Part shown: positions 15,863 through 23,837 of the stretch, in pieces
Numbering within the stretch: position 1 is the stretch's first letter
Layout: each line of letters starts with the position of its first letter
Origin: Ignavibacteria bacterium
GTDB taxonomy: Bacteria > Bacteroidota > Ignavibacteria > Tepidaquicellales > OLB5
NCBI GenBank assembly: GCA_020852705.1
Contig: JADZAP010000005.1
Location: 1 to 64,000 of the forward strand
Length of the DNA stretch: 64,000 nucleotides
Reading direction: 5' to 3'
Translations under genes and position numbers: made by a program
Notes under the pieces: model-generated
Told to the model about the DNA's origin: nothing
What the model saw: the letters and a program-made list of their open reading frames with translations, nothing else
Databases searched by the model: none

Positions 15863-15934
15863 AGAATCCAGCTATCGTCATTAAAAACAATATACTTACA
15901 GCAGTTTTATGCTTAAAAAAATCGTCAATGAATT
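15863..15934. other. AT-rich flank between last CRISPR repeat and terminator
   Basis: 72 nt with no ORF. The first ~30 nt could be a former spacer with no repeat after it. Otherwise this is a candidate leader or trailer; its role depends on which end of the array grows. Confidence 0.4.
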
Positions 15935-15966
15935 AAACCGTATGCTTATTTGCATACGGTTTTTTT
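15935..15966 (+). terminator. Strong hairpin terminator between array and cas2
   Basis: An 11-bp stem, AAACCGTATGC / GCATACGGTTT, with a 6-nt loop, followed by a T run on the plus strand. It would stop plus-strand array transcripts before they run antisense into cas2. On the minus strand the T run is weaker (TTTAATT), but the hairpin sits 20 nt after the cas2 stop and may work both ways. Confidence 0.85.
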
Positions 15967-15985
15967 ATTTCTGTTTAATAAAAAT

Positions 15986-16327
<342 letters not shown>

Positions 16328-16353
16328 TTATTTGGGAAATATTTATTTAAATA

Positions 16354-17313
16354 TTATGATTCCATTACAGGATATAAAATATTTTTAACTTTTCCTTCAA
16401 AGCATTTTGCAACAGATGAAGTTGTTCTTTGCATTGCTACCATTAGCGGACTTTTTTCTTTATCAATAATTACATCAGCTGCAGGCAGCTCAAGCAGTCT
16501 TTGTTTTATCTGCTTATTCAACTCTTCCTCCCTTATACCGTAATCTGTTAACTCACATACTATTTTATCAGCAAATGGTCTGTATGGCTCCATTATGTCA
16601 TCAGCAAGGCAGTAAGCATTATATTTGTTTCTGTGAAATATACCCAATGTAGGCAGTAAACCGCTTCCTGCAAGTGCCCTTGCAGTAACAGCCCTTAAAA
16701 TTGCATAAGAATAGTTTAGCAGATTGTTTGGAGGAGGTCCGGATCTTGACCTGTAGAAATCAATATTTTCAGAAAATATTGCTTTCCAGTAATAAGCTGC
16801 CGCCCTTGCCTCATGCCCGCCGGTATCACCTGATTTAACTTCCGATGCCCAGCTTATCATATTACCTGTTTCCCTGCCTGCTGAACTTAATAAACCGGCT
16901 TGATTTAAAATTTTTGCCTTAACTGTTTGCTGCCACAATTGTTTTTTTAAAGGCATTGATGATTCAATCTGTGCTCTGAATTTTTCTGATTGTGTTGAAT
17001 TTGAATCTAAATTTAAAAACAAACCTGTCGGGTGATGTGTTTTATTGCAAATTACAATAGCTGAATTATTTTCAAGCAATGCATTTAGCAGATATTGAGA
17101 AATTGTTACTCCGTAATGATCTATAATTATTACCCCTATATCTTCTATTGGTATTGTTTTGTTAAGGTTTTTTCTGTTTTCATATCTTTTTTCGTAATCT
17201 TCATAATCAACAAAGTTCATTTCAAGCTGTTCAGGTTTTAGATTAATAATTAATTGATCCTGCTTACAGCTTAAATAAGCAGGGGAGCCAAAATATAGAG
17301 TTTTTTTAATCAA
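16354..17313 (-). CDS. cas1: CRISPR-associated integrase Cas1
   Basis: 319 residues; integrates new spacers into the array. Metal ligands of the all-helical catalytic domain are visible in GHEARAAAYYW (Glu), GIFHRNKYN (His) and DIMEPYRPFAD (Asp/Glu). Length and motifs fit the type II Cas1 branch (about 290-320). Its ATG overlaps the end of cas9 by 4 nt, so translation is probably coupled. With cas2 also intact, adaptation should be possible. There is no csn2 or cas4, which defines subtype II-C. Confidence 0.97.
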   Translation of the reverse strand: MIKKTLYFGSPAYLSCKQDQLIINLKPEQLEMNFVDYEDYEKRYENRKNLNKTIPIEDIGVIIIDHYGVTISQYLLNALLENNSAIVICNKTHHPTGLFLNLDSNSTQSEKFRAQIESSMPLKKQLWQQTVKAKILNQAGLLSSAGRETGNMISWASEVKSGDTGGHEARAAAYYWKAIFSENIDFYRSRSGPPPNNLLNYSYAILRAVTARALAGSGLLPTLGIFHRNKYNAYCLADDIMEPYRPFADKIVCELTDYGIREEELNKQIKQRLLELPAADVIIDKEKSPLMVAMQRTTSSVAKCFEGKVKNILYPVMES

Positions 17314-20300
17314 CTAAGTTTTACTATTTTGCCTGTTGTAGTAATTTTTATTTTTATCCCCTTGAATGTATTGTATGTCCACCTTATAACAATCGGCTTT
17401 TTATCTTTATCAGCTTTAATATTGCTTAAATTATGAATACCTAAAGTTAAGTTGCCATTTACATCAGATTTAACAAATCTATACAACCTATTGCTTAATT
17501 CAGTTTGATTGCTCCAGTTTATTTCATCAGGATGATTTTCATATACAACAACTAACTCATTTTGAGACAATGTTAATAATAGCTTGTTATCTTCAATTGT
17601 CTGTTTAACTACAGGTTCTTTGTTAATTTTACGTTTAACTGCATCAAAGAATGAAATTGTTTCATATTTTCTTTTACCAGTTTCTTTATTTTCGTATATC
17701 GCCATGCAGAAGTTATTCCCAGAGGATACATATAACTTAGTGTTTTCATTTGGTCTAAGCTGTATCATGTTTTCAGCAGGGTCTATCATTCTTACACAGT
17801 TTATTGGAATTTTTTTCTTTTTATCTTTGCTCAAAATATATATAGGCATCTTTAAGGCTTCTTTTACCTTTTTTTCACCACCGTTTGCTTCTATATGATT
17901 TAAAATGATTTCTCTAATTGCCTTATCAACTATTTTATTAACCTGTTTAATAGTAGTAATATCTATTACTTTTTTTCTAATTACATATACAGGTATTTTA
18001 GTTTCGGGGTGCTGTATTTGACCATATAAAGTATCTTCATGCAATGCCCCTCTAACTGAAAATGTCTTCTGAACATTCGACTTTTTTGAATGTATATATT
18101 TATTCTTTTTCTTTGATATAAGCCTTTTTTTATTCTTATAAGAAATAAGTATTTCTTTTAACTTTTCTTCTGCATCAACCGTAAATGAGCTATAAGGTAT
18201 AGGAAAATGGTCTGTTTTCAGTCTGCCAGTATAATCAAAATGACTTGCAGTGCTTAACAATCTTATATTTTCATTAGTTGTATTCGCAATTACAAGCGCA
18301 TCAATGGCATGGTGTCGGTGGTCATCCCTGCTTTTTTCATTCTTGCCATCAGGGTTCAAGATTTTATTAAGTTCCCATATATTTCTCAGAATGCTTGTTG
18401 TCTGGCCGTTTGAAATATACACATCCCGGCAAATAGTTTTTAGCTTTTTTCTTGCTTCTTTTGCTATATATGCATTATTTGTTAATTGATTATTAAGAAA
18501 ATCATCAGGAATAACTTCCATAGTAAATCTTTCTTGTTTTGCATCGTTAAAATATTTTATTCTTTCCACAAAGTCGTGCAGTTTATCAGGTCTTTCGTTA
18601 AACCAAGTTGCTTTCAGCTGCTTGCCTACTTCATTGTTAAATTCTCTTTCGCAAAGAGTTTTGTTAATAAAAGAATCGTCCATGCTCTTACTGTAAGGTA
18701 TAATATGCTCGATTTCTATTTCTGAGCTGAATAATTTCTCAAGGTTTATAACTTTTCCTGTATATGGCGATATTCTGCCGCATTCCAAATAAAGTCGGTA
18801 TTTTTCATTATCTGATGGCTTTGCTCCCTGAGCAAACTTCTTAAATTCTTCAGCATTAATATCACTGTTTATTTTTTTCAAATCATTTTCGTAGAACTGT
18901 AATTCAAGCCAAAGTTCAAATTTTAAAATATCTGCTTTTGTAACATTTTTCATTTTGAGTTTTTCTTTTAGAAACTCAATATATGCATCTCGTCTCGCTC
19001 TTTTATCGTCATTTGCCCGTTTCATTTTTTCACGGATTTTTTTAGGCTTTTTCATCTCTCGGGCAAGTTCAACCCTTATCTTATCTGGTTTACCATGCTC
19101 TGCAATAATAGCATTAACAAGCCTGTAGGTTTCGCTTAAAGCCTGCTGCACACTTGGATTTTTTAAATCATCGCCTTTATTTCTTTGTATTTTTTCATCA
19201 AGTATTCGTGTTTTACTATCTGTTTCATCATCATATGAATGATGATACCCTGCTAATTCGCAGGCTTTGGCATAATCATACCCTTGTTTCATTAAAGGCA
19301 GTATTTTCGTTATTGCCTTAGCACTGATATTTGAATAATCTTGCTCTAATTCAACCTCAACGTAGCTGTTTGCCTGTTCTTTAGTAAGCCCTAACTTATT
19401 AATTGCATATTCATATAACCATTCCTCATCATTTGCGAAAAACAAAGTATGCCATAATTTGTATTTTGTTTTATGATCAAGCACTTCAAAATACTCTTTG
19501 CCGAAAGCATCAATTAATTTGTGATTTGTTGTGTTCCCTTTAATTTTGTCTGGCATTTCATTAAAAACTGTTTGTTTACTTTTAGGAAATCCTAGCAGTT
19601 TCTTTATTTTATCTTGAGAAATTTCTTTACTAATGCTTAAATAATCCGATAGCATTATCTTTTCATCTAAAGTAAGTTGGCTTCTGTATCTATCATCATA
19701 AGTAACTCTTAAATTATTTATAGTTTGCCATATTCTGAATTCCTGAAATAAAAAAGAGCTTTTTGGAGCTACTCTTTTATTTGGCTCAAACCTGCATTTA
19801 CCTACTAAATGCTTCTGTGATTTCAGTGGGCGTTGGTAAAAAATGCAATTGTTTTTTATTTTATTCTTATTTCCATCAGTTAAAATATCAGGATAAAATT
19901 TATTCTGAGTTTGCCAAATTAAATCGAATTCGATTTCATATAGTTTTCTATATACAAATCTTGTTCGTATTTTCTCTATTGGCTCATAATGATTATGCCA
20001 GTTTTCAATATTATTATTTTCTAGGAATAAGGTATAAAAATACTCCCCAATTGTTCTACAACCACTTTCCTCAACCTTCTTATTTAATTCATTCATTTTC
20101 AATTTCATTTCGCTTTTTTCTTTTTTGGCTTCATCAGTCTTTGTATCTTTTTTATTACTTTTAAAACCTCGCCTTTGATTCAATAACAGGAAAATTCTTC
20201 CAATTTCCTTTAATGAAATCCTTTCATCTATTGCCTTTTTCCTAAGTTTGTATAAGTCTGTTGAAGTGATTTTTAAAATCATTTCTTCAGTTGGCATCAT

Positions 20301-20549
20301 TCCAAGTTCAAGTAAAACCTTTTTTAGAAGTTTTCGCCTCAATTTATATCTGTCATACAATCTTCTAATTCCCCTTGCGTTTCTTCTTGAAGCATTCTTC
20401 GATATTTCAGTGCCGGTCTTTGCATAATCATCTTCATTAACTCCAACAGGGAATATTCTGACACCAATATCTCTAATGTGTTTTCCATCTTCCATTAAGC
20501 ACCATCCGATTGAATTTGTGCCTATATCTAAACCTAGTGTTGTGCTCAT
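17310..20549 (-). CDS. cas9: Type II-C Cas9 (small form), apparently intact
   Basis: 1079-residue RNA-guided DNA endonuclease. RuvC-I GLDIGTNSIGW (D8), arginine-rich bridge helix (about residues 52-80, NASRRNARGIRRLYDRYKLR), RuvC-II IRVELAREMK (E494), HNH EHIIPYS with H615 and FINK with N629, and RuvC-III HHAIDALVIA (H747, D750) are all present, so both nuclease sites look active. The remaining C-terminal ~300 residues hold the wedge and PAM-interacting regions. The size is that of the compact II-C Cas9 group rather than the ~1400-residue Bacteroidota group. Start is the ATG at 20549. A TACTTTTG box on the minus strand (20579-20572) may be its promoter; it lies inside the divergent tracrRNA promoter. 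Confidence 0.98.
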   Translation of the reverse strand: MSTTLGLDIGTNSIGWCLMEDGKHIRDIGVRIFPVGVNEDDYAKTGTEISKNASRRNARGIRRLYDRYKLRRKLLKKVLLELGMMPTEEMILKITSTDLYKLRKKAIDERISLKEIGRIFLLLNQRRGFKSNKKDTKTDEAKKEKSEMKLKMNELNKKVEESGCRTIGEYFYTLFLENNNIENWHNHYEPIEKIRTRFVYRKLYEIEFDLIWQTQNKFYPDILTDGNKNKIKNNCIFYQRPLKSQKHLVGKCRFEPNKRVAPKSSFLFQEFRIWQTINNLRVTYDDRYRSQLTLDEKIMLSDYLSISKEISQDKIKKLLGFPKSKQTVFNEMPDKIKGNTTNHKLIDAFGKEYFEVLDHKTKYKLWHTLFFANDEEWLYEYAINKLGLTKEQANSYVEVELEQDYSNISAKAITKILPLMKQGYDYAKACELAGYHHSYDDETDSKTRILDEKIQRNKGDDLKNPSVQQALSETYRLVNAIIAEHGKPDKIRVELAREMKKPKKIREKMKRANDDKRARRDAYIEFLKEKLKMKNVTKADILKFELWLELQFYENDLKKINSDINAEEFKKFAQGAKPSDNEKYRLYLECGRISPYTGKVINLEKLFSSEIEIEHIIPYSKSMDDSFINKTLCEREFNNEVGKQLKATWFNERPDKLHDFVERIKYFNDAKQERFTMEVIPDDFLNNQLTNNAYIAKEARKKLKTICRDVYISNGQTTSILRNIWELNKILNPDGKNEKSRDDHRHHAIDALVIANTTNENIRLLSTASHFDYTGRLKTDHFPIPYSSFTVDAEEKLKEILISYKNKKRLISKKKNKYIHSKKSNVQKTFSVRGALHEDTLYGQIQHPETKIPVYVIRKKVIDITTIKQVNKIVDKAIREIILNHIEANGGEKKVKEALKMPIYILSKDKKKKIPINCVRMIDPAENMIQLRPNENTKLYVSSGNNFCMAIYENKETGKRKYETISFFDAVKRKINKEPVVKQTIEDNKLLLTLSQNELVVVYENHPDEINWSNQTELSNRLYRFVKSDVNGNLTLGIHNLSNIKADKDKKPIVIRWTYNTFKGIKIKITTTGKIVKLS

Positions 20550-20560
20550 TTTCTATTATA

Positions 20561-20591
20561 TTTGATTTTCACAAAAGTATTTTTATATTTG
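20561..20591 (+). promoter_or_regulatory. tracrRNA-1 promoter, overlapping the divergent cas9 promoter
   Basis: TTTG (20561-20564), 19 nt, TATATTTG (20584-20591): a full match to the Bacteroidota housekeeping promoter. A candidate minus-strand -7 box for cas9 (TACTTTTG) lies within the 19-nt gap. Confidence 0.75.
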
Positions 20592-20595
20592 TAAT

Positions 20596-20667
20596 GAAAG
20601 CTTATCACAATAAAGATGATTCTACAGGCGATAAGCCTTGCCCCCAGTTCTTCTAGGGGCATTTTTA
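20596..20667 (+). ncRNA. tracrRNA-1, cognate to the array
   Basis: Anti-repeat GAAAGCTTATCACAA (20596-20610) pairs with the repeat 5' end: ATCACAA with TTGTGAT, then a TT/TT internal loop, then GAAAGC with GCTTTC. It is followed by the nexus-like segment TAAAGATGATTC, a stem CAGGCGATAAGCCTTG, and the terminator hairpin GCCCC ... GGGGC (20640-20660) with a T-rich tail. Divergent from cas9, which starts 46 nt away. Start estimated from the promoter; the exact ends are not known. Confidence 0.85.
20640..20667 (+). terminator. Rho-independent terminator of tracrRNA-1
   Basis: Stem GCCCC (20640-20644) / GGGGC (20656-20660), then ATTTTTATT. Confidence 0.8.
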
Positions 20668-20877
20668 TTAATCTGTTTATCTTAAACAAAATTTAGATAT
20701 ACAAAATCCCGTTGATATTATTTATCATGCCGCCTCTTACGAATCTCTTATGCAATTGTCTCATCAAATTTAGAAACTAACCATTGTATATGATAAAACG
20801 ATTTCCGTTCTGAATTTTACTCAATAAAAATTCAATATCAATTTTTCGATTTGCATTCTCTTTAATATATCAGTATC
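20668..20877. other. Unassigned relic DNA between tracrRNA-1 and the cas9 stump
   Basis: No intact gene. On the minus strand one frame runs about 57 codons (ending GGMINNINGILYI) with an internal TAG. On the plus strand a frame of ~33 codons ends SYESLMQLSHQI. Neither resembles Cas9 to me. This looks like deletion debris from the loss of the second cas9. Confidence 0.4.
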
Positions 20878-21090
20878 TCAAGATAATAAATAAACCTGAT
20901 AATTTCTTCTTTTCCCCCAGGCATCTGTTCTAGGCTTCACTAAGGGTATTTCTATTCCCTTTTCTTCACCAACACCTTTTTGGAATGTTAATACTCCTTT
21001 ATCTATTATTTGATTTTCTTTTATTGAAGTATCTCTTAATGCCCAGCCAATGCTATGGCTGCCTAAATCTAATCCAAGTATTTTTCCCAT
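20878..21090 (-). pseudogene. N-terminal stump of a second, different Cas9
   Basis: 70 codons starting at ATG 21090. The RuvC-I signature ILGLDLGSHSIGWALRD (Asp at residue 7) is followed by NQIIDKGVLTFQKGVGEEKG and PRTDAWGKRRNYQ, the beginning of the bridge helix. This pattern is that of the large (~1400-residue) Cas9 group common in Bacteroidota, clearly different from the intact Cas9 next door (GLDIGTNSIGWCLMEDGKHI). The frame ends in VYLLS-stop where the bridge helix should continue, and no downstream Cas9 domain is found. Only the first ~5% of the gene is left. Confidence 0.85.
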
Positions 21091-21120
21091 TTTGTTTTTA
21101 GTTTAAAATGTTTAAATTTG
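21091..21120 (+). promoter_or_regulatory. tracrRNA-2 promoter
   Basis: TTTG (21091-21094), 18 nt, TAAATTTG (21113-21120). Same layout as the tracrRNA-1 promoter, and both continue with TAATG. Confidence 0.65.
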
Positions 21121-21124
21121 TAAT

Positions 21125-21232
21125 GTTGTAACAAATATCGTTGAAGTTTACTTTTTGTAAGACTTCTCACAATAAGGCTATAAGCCGAAGATTTTAAATC
21201 TTAAGCACTGCGTATTCCGTAGTGCTTTTTTT
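21125..21232 (+). ncRNA. tracrRNA-2 (orphan, next to the cas9 stump)
   Basis: The first 49 nt align end to end with the reverse complement of the array repeat: GTTGTAACAAATATCGT (21125-21141) is an exact 17-base match, and TCACAA (21167-21172) matches the other end. The middle has diverged. Next come the II-C-like AATAAGGCTATAAGCC segment and the hairpin AGCACTGCG/CGTAGTGCT with a T7 tail. Pairing to the repeat 5' half is poorer than for tracrRNA-1. It lies just upstream of and divergent from the cas9 stump, so it was probably that enzyme's tracrRNA. Confidence 0.75.
21204..21232 (+). terminator. Rho-independent terminator of tracrRNA-2
   Basis: Stem AGCACT (21204-21209) / AGTGCT (21221-21226), followed by a run of seven T. 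Confidence 0.8.
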
Positions 21233-21817
21233 ATATCCAATAGCAATTTCTTTTCAAACAAAAAAAGGGTAACGCTTTAGCGTAAGTACTAAATGTTAAC
21301 CCGCATAGTTTTATATCCCTTAAAATTGTAAATTTATTTGTTTAAATCAAGTCATTGCAGTGCTGTTTTTTCATTATTTTGTTAAATATTGCATTTACTG
21401 CAAAAAAACTTACGTGAACCTTTGTGTATCTTCGAGTGTTTATGTTCTTTTGTATATATTTTAATCTATTTACTTGTAAATGCTTTTGATTTATAAAATC
21501 AATTCTATAAAATTCGTTCCCCTCTCCTTTTAGGAGAGGGGTTAGGGGTGAGGTCAATAACAAACTTCCTTTTAGATAAGGGGATATCGGTCCTATTTTG
21601 TAAATACCTGCCTATGCAGATTTTTGGTGAGGAAGTGTCATAACCGAATATAATTCGTTCCCCTCTCCTTTTAGGAGAGGGGCTAGGGGTGAGGTCAATA
21701 ACAAACTTCCTTTTAGTTAAGGGGTTATCGGTCCTATTTTGTAAAGACCTGACTTGTAAAGATTAGTTAATATACAAACTCCCTATCCTTCGGGGAGGGT
21801 AGGGAGGGGTCCAAGCT
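21233..21817. repeat. Intergenic region with palindromic repeat elements
   Basis: No supportable gene. Two CCCCTCTCC/GGAGAGGGG elements at 21519-21541 and 21660-21682, each followed by a near-identical ~70-nt tail (GTGAGGTCAATAACAAACTT, then CCTTTTAG and ATCGGTCCTATTTTGTAAA). A partial copy of the 127-nt repeat from the left end of the window sits at 21479-21517. A variant CCCTATCC-ttcggGGAGGGT lies at 21781-21800. Confidence 0.75.
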
Positions 21818-22546
21818 TCACCACACCAAGCCGCCATCAACACTCAGCACAGCACCGTTAATAAAATTTGCATCATCACTTGCTAAAAATAAATATGCTT
21901 TGGCAATATCTTCCGGCTTTCCAAGCCGGCCGAGCGGTGTTCTTGTTCTTATTTCATCCAGTATTTTTTGCGGTACTTTATCAATCATACCTGTTTCAAT
22001 AAATCCGGGTGCAACAGCGTTTACTGTAATACCTTTTCTGCCAAGCTCGCGTGCCATTGATCTTGTTAATCCAATAACACCGCTCTTTGATGCTGCATAA
22101 TTCACCTGACCAAAATTTCCGTATTTACCAACAATTGAAGAAGTATTAATTATCCTTCCGTAATTCTTTTCAGCCATTTTTAGGGCAGCATATTTTGACA
22201 TATTAAAAACCCCTTTAAGGTTAATATCAATCACCTTGTCAAAATCTTCAGTTTTCATCTTCATCAAAGTTGAGTCAGCCGTAATACCCGCATTATTTAT
22301 TAAAATATCAGGTCCGCCAAATCTATTTGCTGCTTCATTAATACAAAAATATGCCGATGATTTATCAGCAACATCTGTTTTTAAAAATCTGCAATTTTTA
22401 CCTAATTCTTTGGCAATTGCATTGCCGGCTTCATTTATATCTGCAATTAAAACATTTGCACCTTCACTTAAAAATAATTTTACTGCCTCAAGCCCAATTC
22501 CGCTTGCCCCGCCTGTTATAATTGCCGTTTTATTATGTATTTTCAT
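21818..22546 (-). CDS. fabG: 3-oxoacyl-ACP reductase-type short-chain dehydrogenase
   Basis: 242-residue Rossmann SDR that most likely reduces 3-oxoacyl-ACP in fatty acid synthesis with NADPH. Cofactor motif TGGASGIG (11-18), NNAG (84-87), the catalytic serine in INTSS (133-137) and Y150-x3-K154 are all in place, as is the C-terminal VDGG. Single gene on the minus strand, followed by repeats. Many SDRs share these motifs (for example acetoacetyl-CoA reductase), so the fabG symbol is provisional. Confidence 0.83.
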   Translation of the reverse strand: MKIHNKTAIITGGASGIGLEAVKLFLSEGANVLIADINEAGNAIAKELGKNCRFLKTDVADKSSAYFCINEAANRFGGPDILINNAGITADSTLMKMKTEDFDKVIDINLKGVFNMSKYAALKMAEKNYGRIINTSSIVGKYGNFGQVNYAASKSGVIGLTRSMARELGRKGITVNAVAPGFIETGMIDKVPQKILDEIRTRTPLGRLGKPEDIAKAYLFLASDDANFINGAVLSVDGGLVW

Positions 22547-22733
22547 TTGCTGTTATTTAATGTTTATAATATAACTTTGAAAATTATGTAATTGTATGTA
22601 AATATTTGTAACACAGAAACTTCATTAGCAAAAAATTTATTACATATTAGTAGTTTTCAGTAGTAAATGCCGTGTCAACTTCCTTTCCAAAAAGTTATAA
22701 ATTGTGTATTTTTGAATAATTAAACGGTAAATA

Positions 22734-23810
22734 TTGAATAAGAAAGTAAAGATAATTGCTGTATCTCTTGTAGTTTTGGTTGTACTTGGTTTAATAATTG
22801 TACCAAAATTTATTGCTAAAACAGATAAAGCAGACGATAAAAAACAATCGTCTAATCAACAGTCACAGCAAACAGCAGTAGATGTTTATGTTGTAAAACT
22901 GCAGGTATTGGATAACGATATTAAAACCATAGGTAACATTAAGGCAAACGAAGAAGCTGAAATACACAGTGAAGTATCACGAAAGATTAGAGGTATATAT
23001 TTTAAAGAAGGTACTTATGTAGGCAAGGGTTCAACTTTGTTTAAACTAGATTCAGATGACCTAACAGCAAAGCTGCGCCGGCAGCAAGTTGATGAACGGC
23101 TTGCCATTACAAAGCTTGAAAGAGAAAAGCAATTACTTGATAAAGGGCTAACCTCTCAGCAGGAGTATGATGTACTCGAGTCAACATTAGAACAGATAAG
23201 AGCTGATCAGTCAATTACAAGAATTGATATTTCAAAAACCTATGTGCGTGCACCGTTTTCCGGATTAATTGGCTTGCGTAATGTAAGCAGGGGAGCTTAT
23301 GTAACTCCGCAATTGGTTTTAACAACCATGCAGGATATTAGCAAAGTTAAGATAGATTTTTCTATACCGGAAAAATATATCTACTTCTTTAAAAAAGGGC
23401 AGAAGATAAATTTTATGGTTGAAGGAATTGATGATCAATATGAAGCAGAAATTTATGCTTTTGAGCCAAAGGTAGAAAATAATACAAGAACTCTTGTTCT
23501 AAGGGCAATAACAAATAATCCGGGTAAAAAACTTTTGCCGGGTACTTTTGCAAATGTAACATTTCTTGTAAATGAAAATAAAGATGCAAAAATGATTCCC
23601 TCTGAAGCATTAATACCAAAACTGAAAGGACAGAGTGTTTACGTATTAAGAGATGGTAAAGCTGTTTTAACTGATGTTGATATTGGCGAAAGAAATGAAT
23701 CTTATGTCCAGATTATTTCTGATAAAATAAATTCAGGCGATACAATAATTATTTCTAATATTTTAAGATTAAGAAATAATTCTCCTGTAAAAGTAGAAAA
23801 AGTTAACTAA
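22734..23810 (+). CDS. RND efflux periplasmic adaptor (membrane fusion protein)
   Basis: 358 residues, AcrA/MexA family. It links the inner-membrane RND pump to an outer-membrane channel. N-terminal membrane anchor (residues ~4-25), Gln/Ser-rich linker, lipoyl-like halves around a short helical hairpin (about 105-160, shorter than in AcrA), then the beta-barrel domain. Starts at a TTG (22734) and lies 27 nt before the pump gene. No TolC-type outer-membrane gene follows, so the channel must be encoded elsewhere. Confidence 0.9.
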   Translation: MNKKVKIIAVSLVVLVVLGLIIVPKFIAKTDKADDKKQSSNQQSQQTAVDVYVVKLQVLDNDIKTIGNIKANEEAEIHSEVSRKIRGIYFKEGTYVGKGSTLFKLDSDDLTAKLRRQQVDERLAITKLEREKQLLDKGLTSQQEYDVLESTLEQIRADQSITRIDISKTYVRAPFSGLIGLRNVSRGAYVTPQLVLTTMQDISKVKIDFSIPEKYIYFFKKGQKINFMVEGIDDQYEAEIYAFEPKVENNTRTLVLRAITNNPGKKLLPGTFANVTFLVNENKDAKMIPSEALIPKLKGQSVYVLRDGKAVLTDVDIGERNESYVQIISDKINSGDTIIISNILRLRNNSPVKVEKVN

Positions 23811-23837
23811 CTAATTACCCATAAGAGAAAATAATTA

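Noticed and set aside
19763-20164. 133-codon plus-strand frame antisense to cas9
   Set aside because: It is antisense to the conserved N-terminal part of Cas9, has low-complexity Phe/Tyr/Leu composition and no start signal; a shadow of AT-rich coding DNA.
21342-21563. 73-codon minus-strand frame in the repeat region near 21.4 kb
   Set aside because: About a third of it is translation of the CCCCTCTCC repeat (starting MLLTSPLTPLLKGEG), a known kind of spurious ORF.
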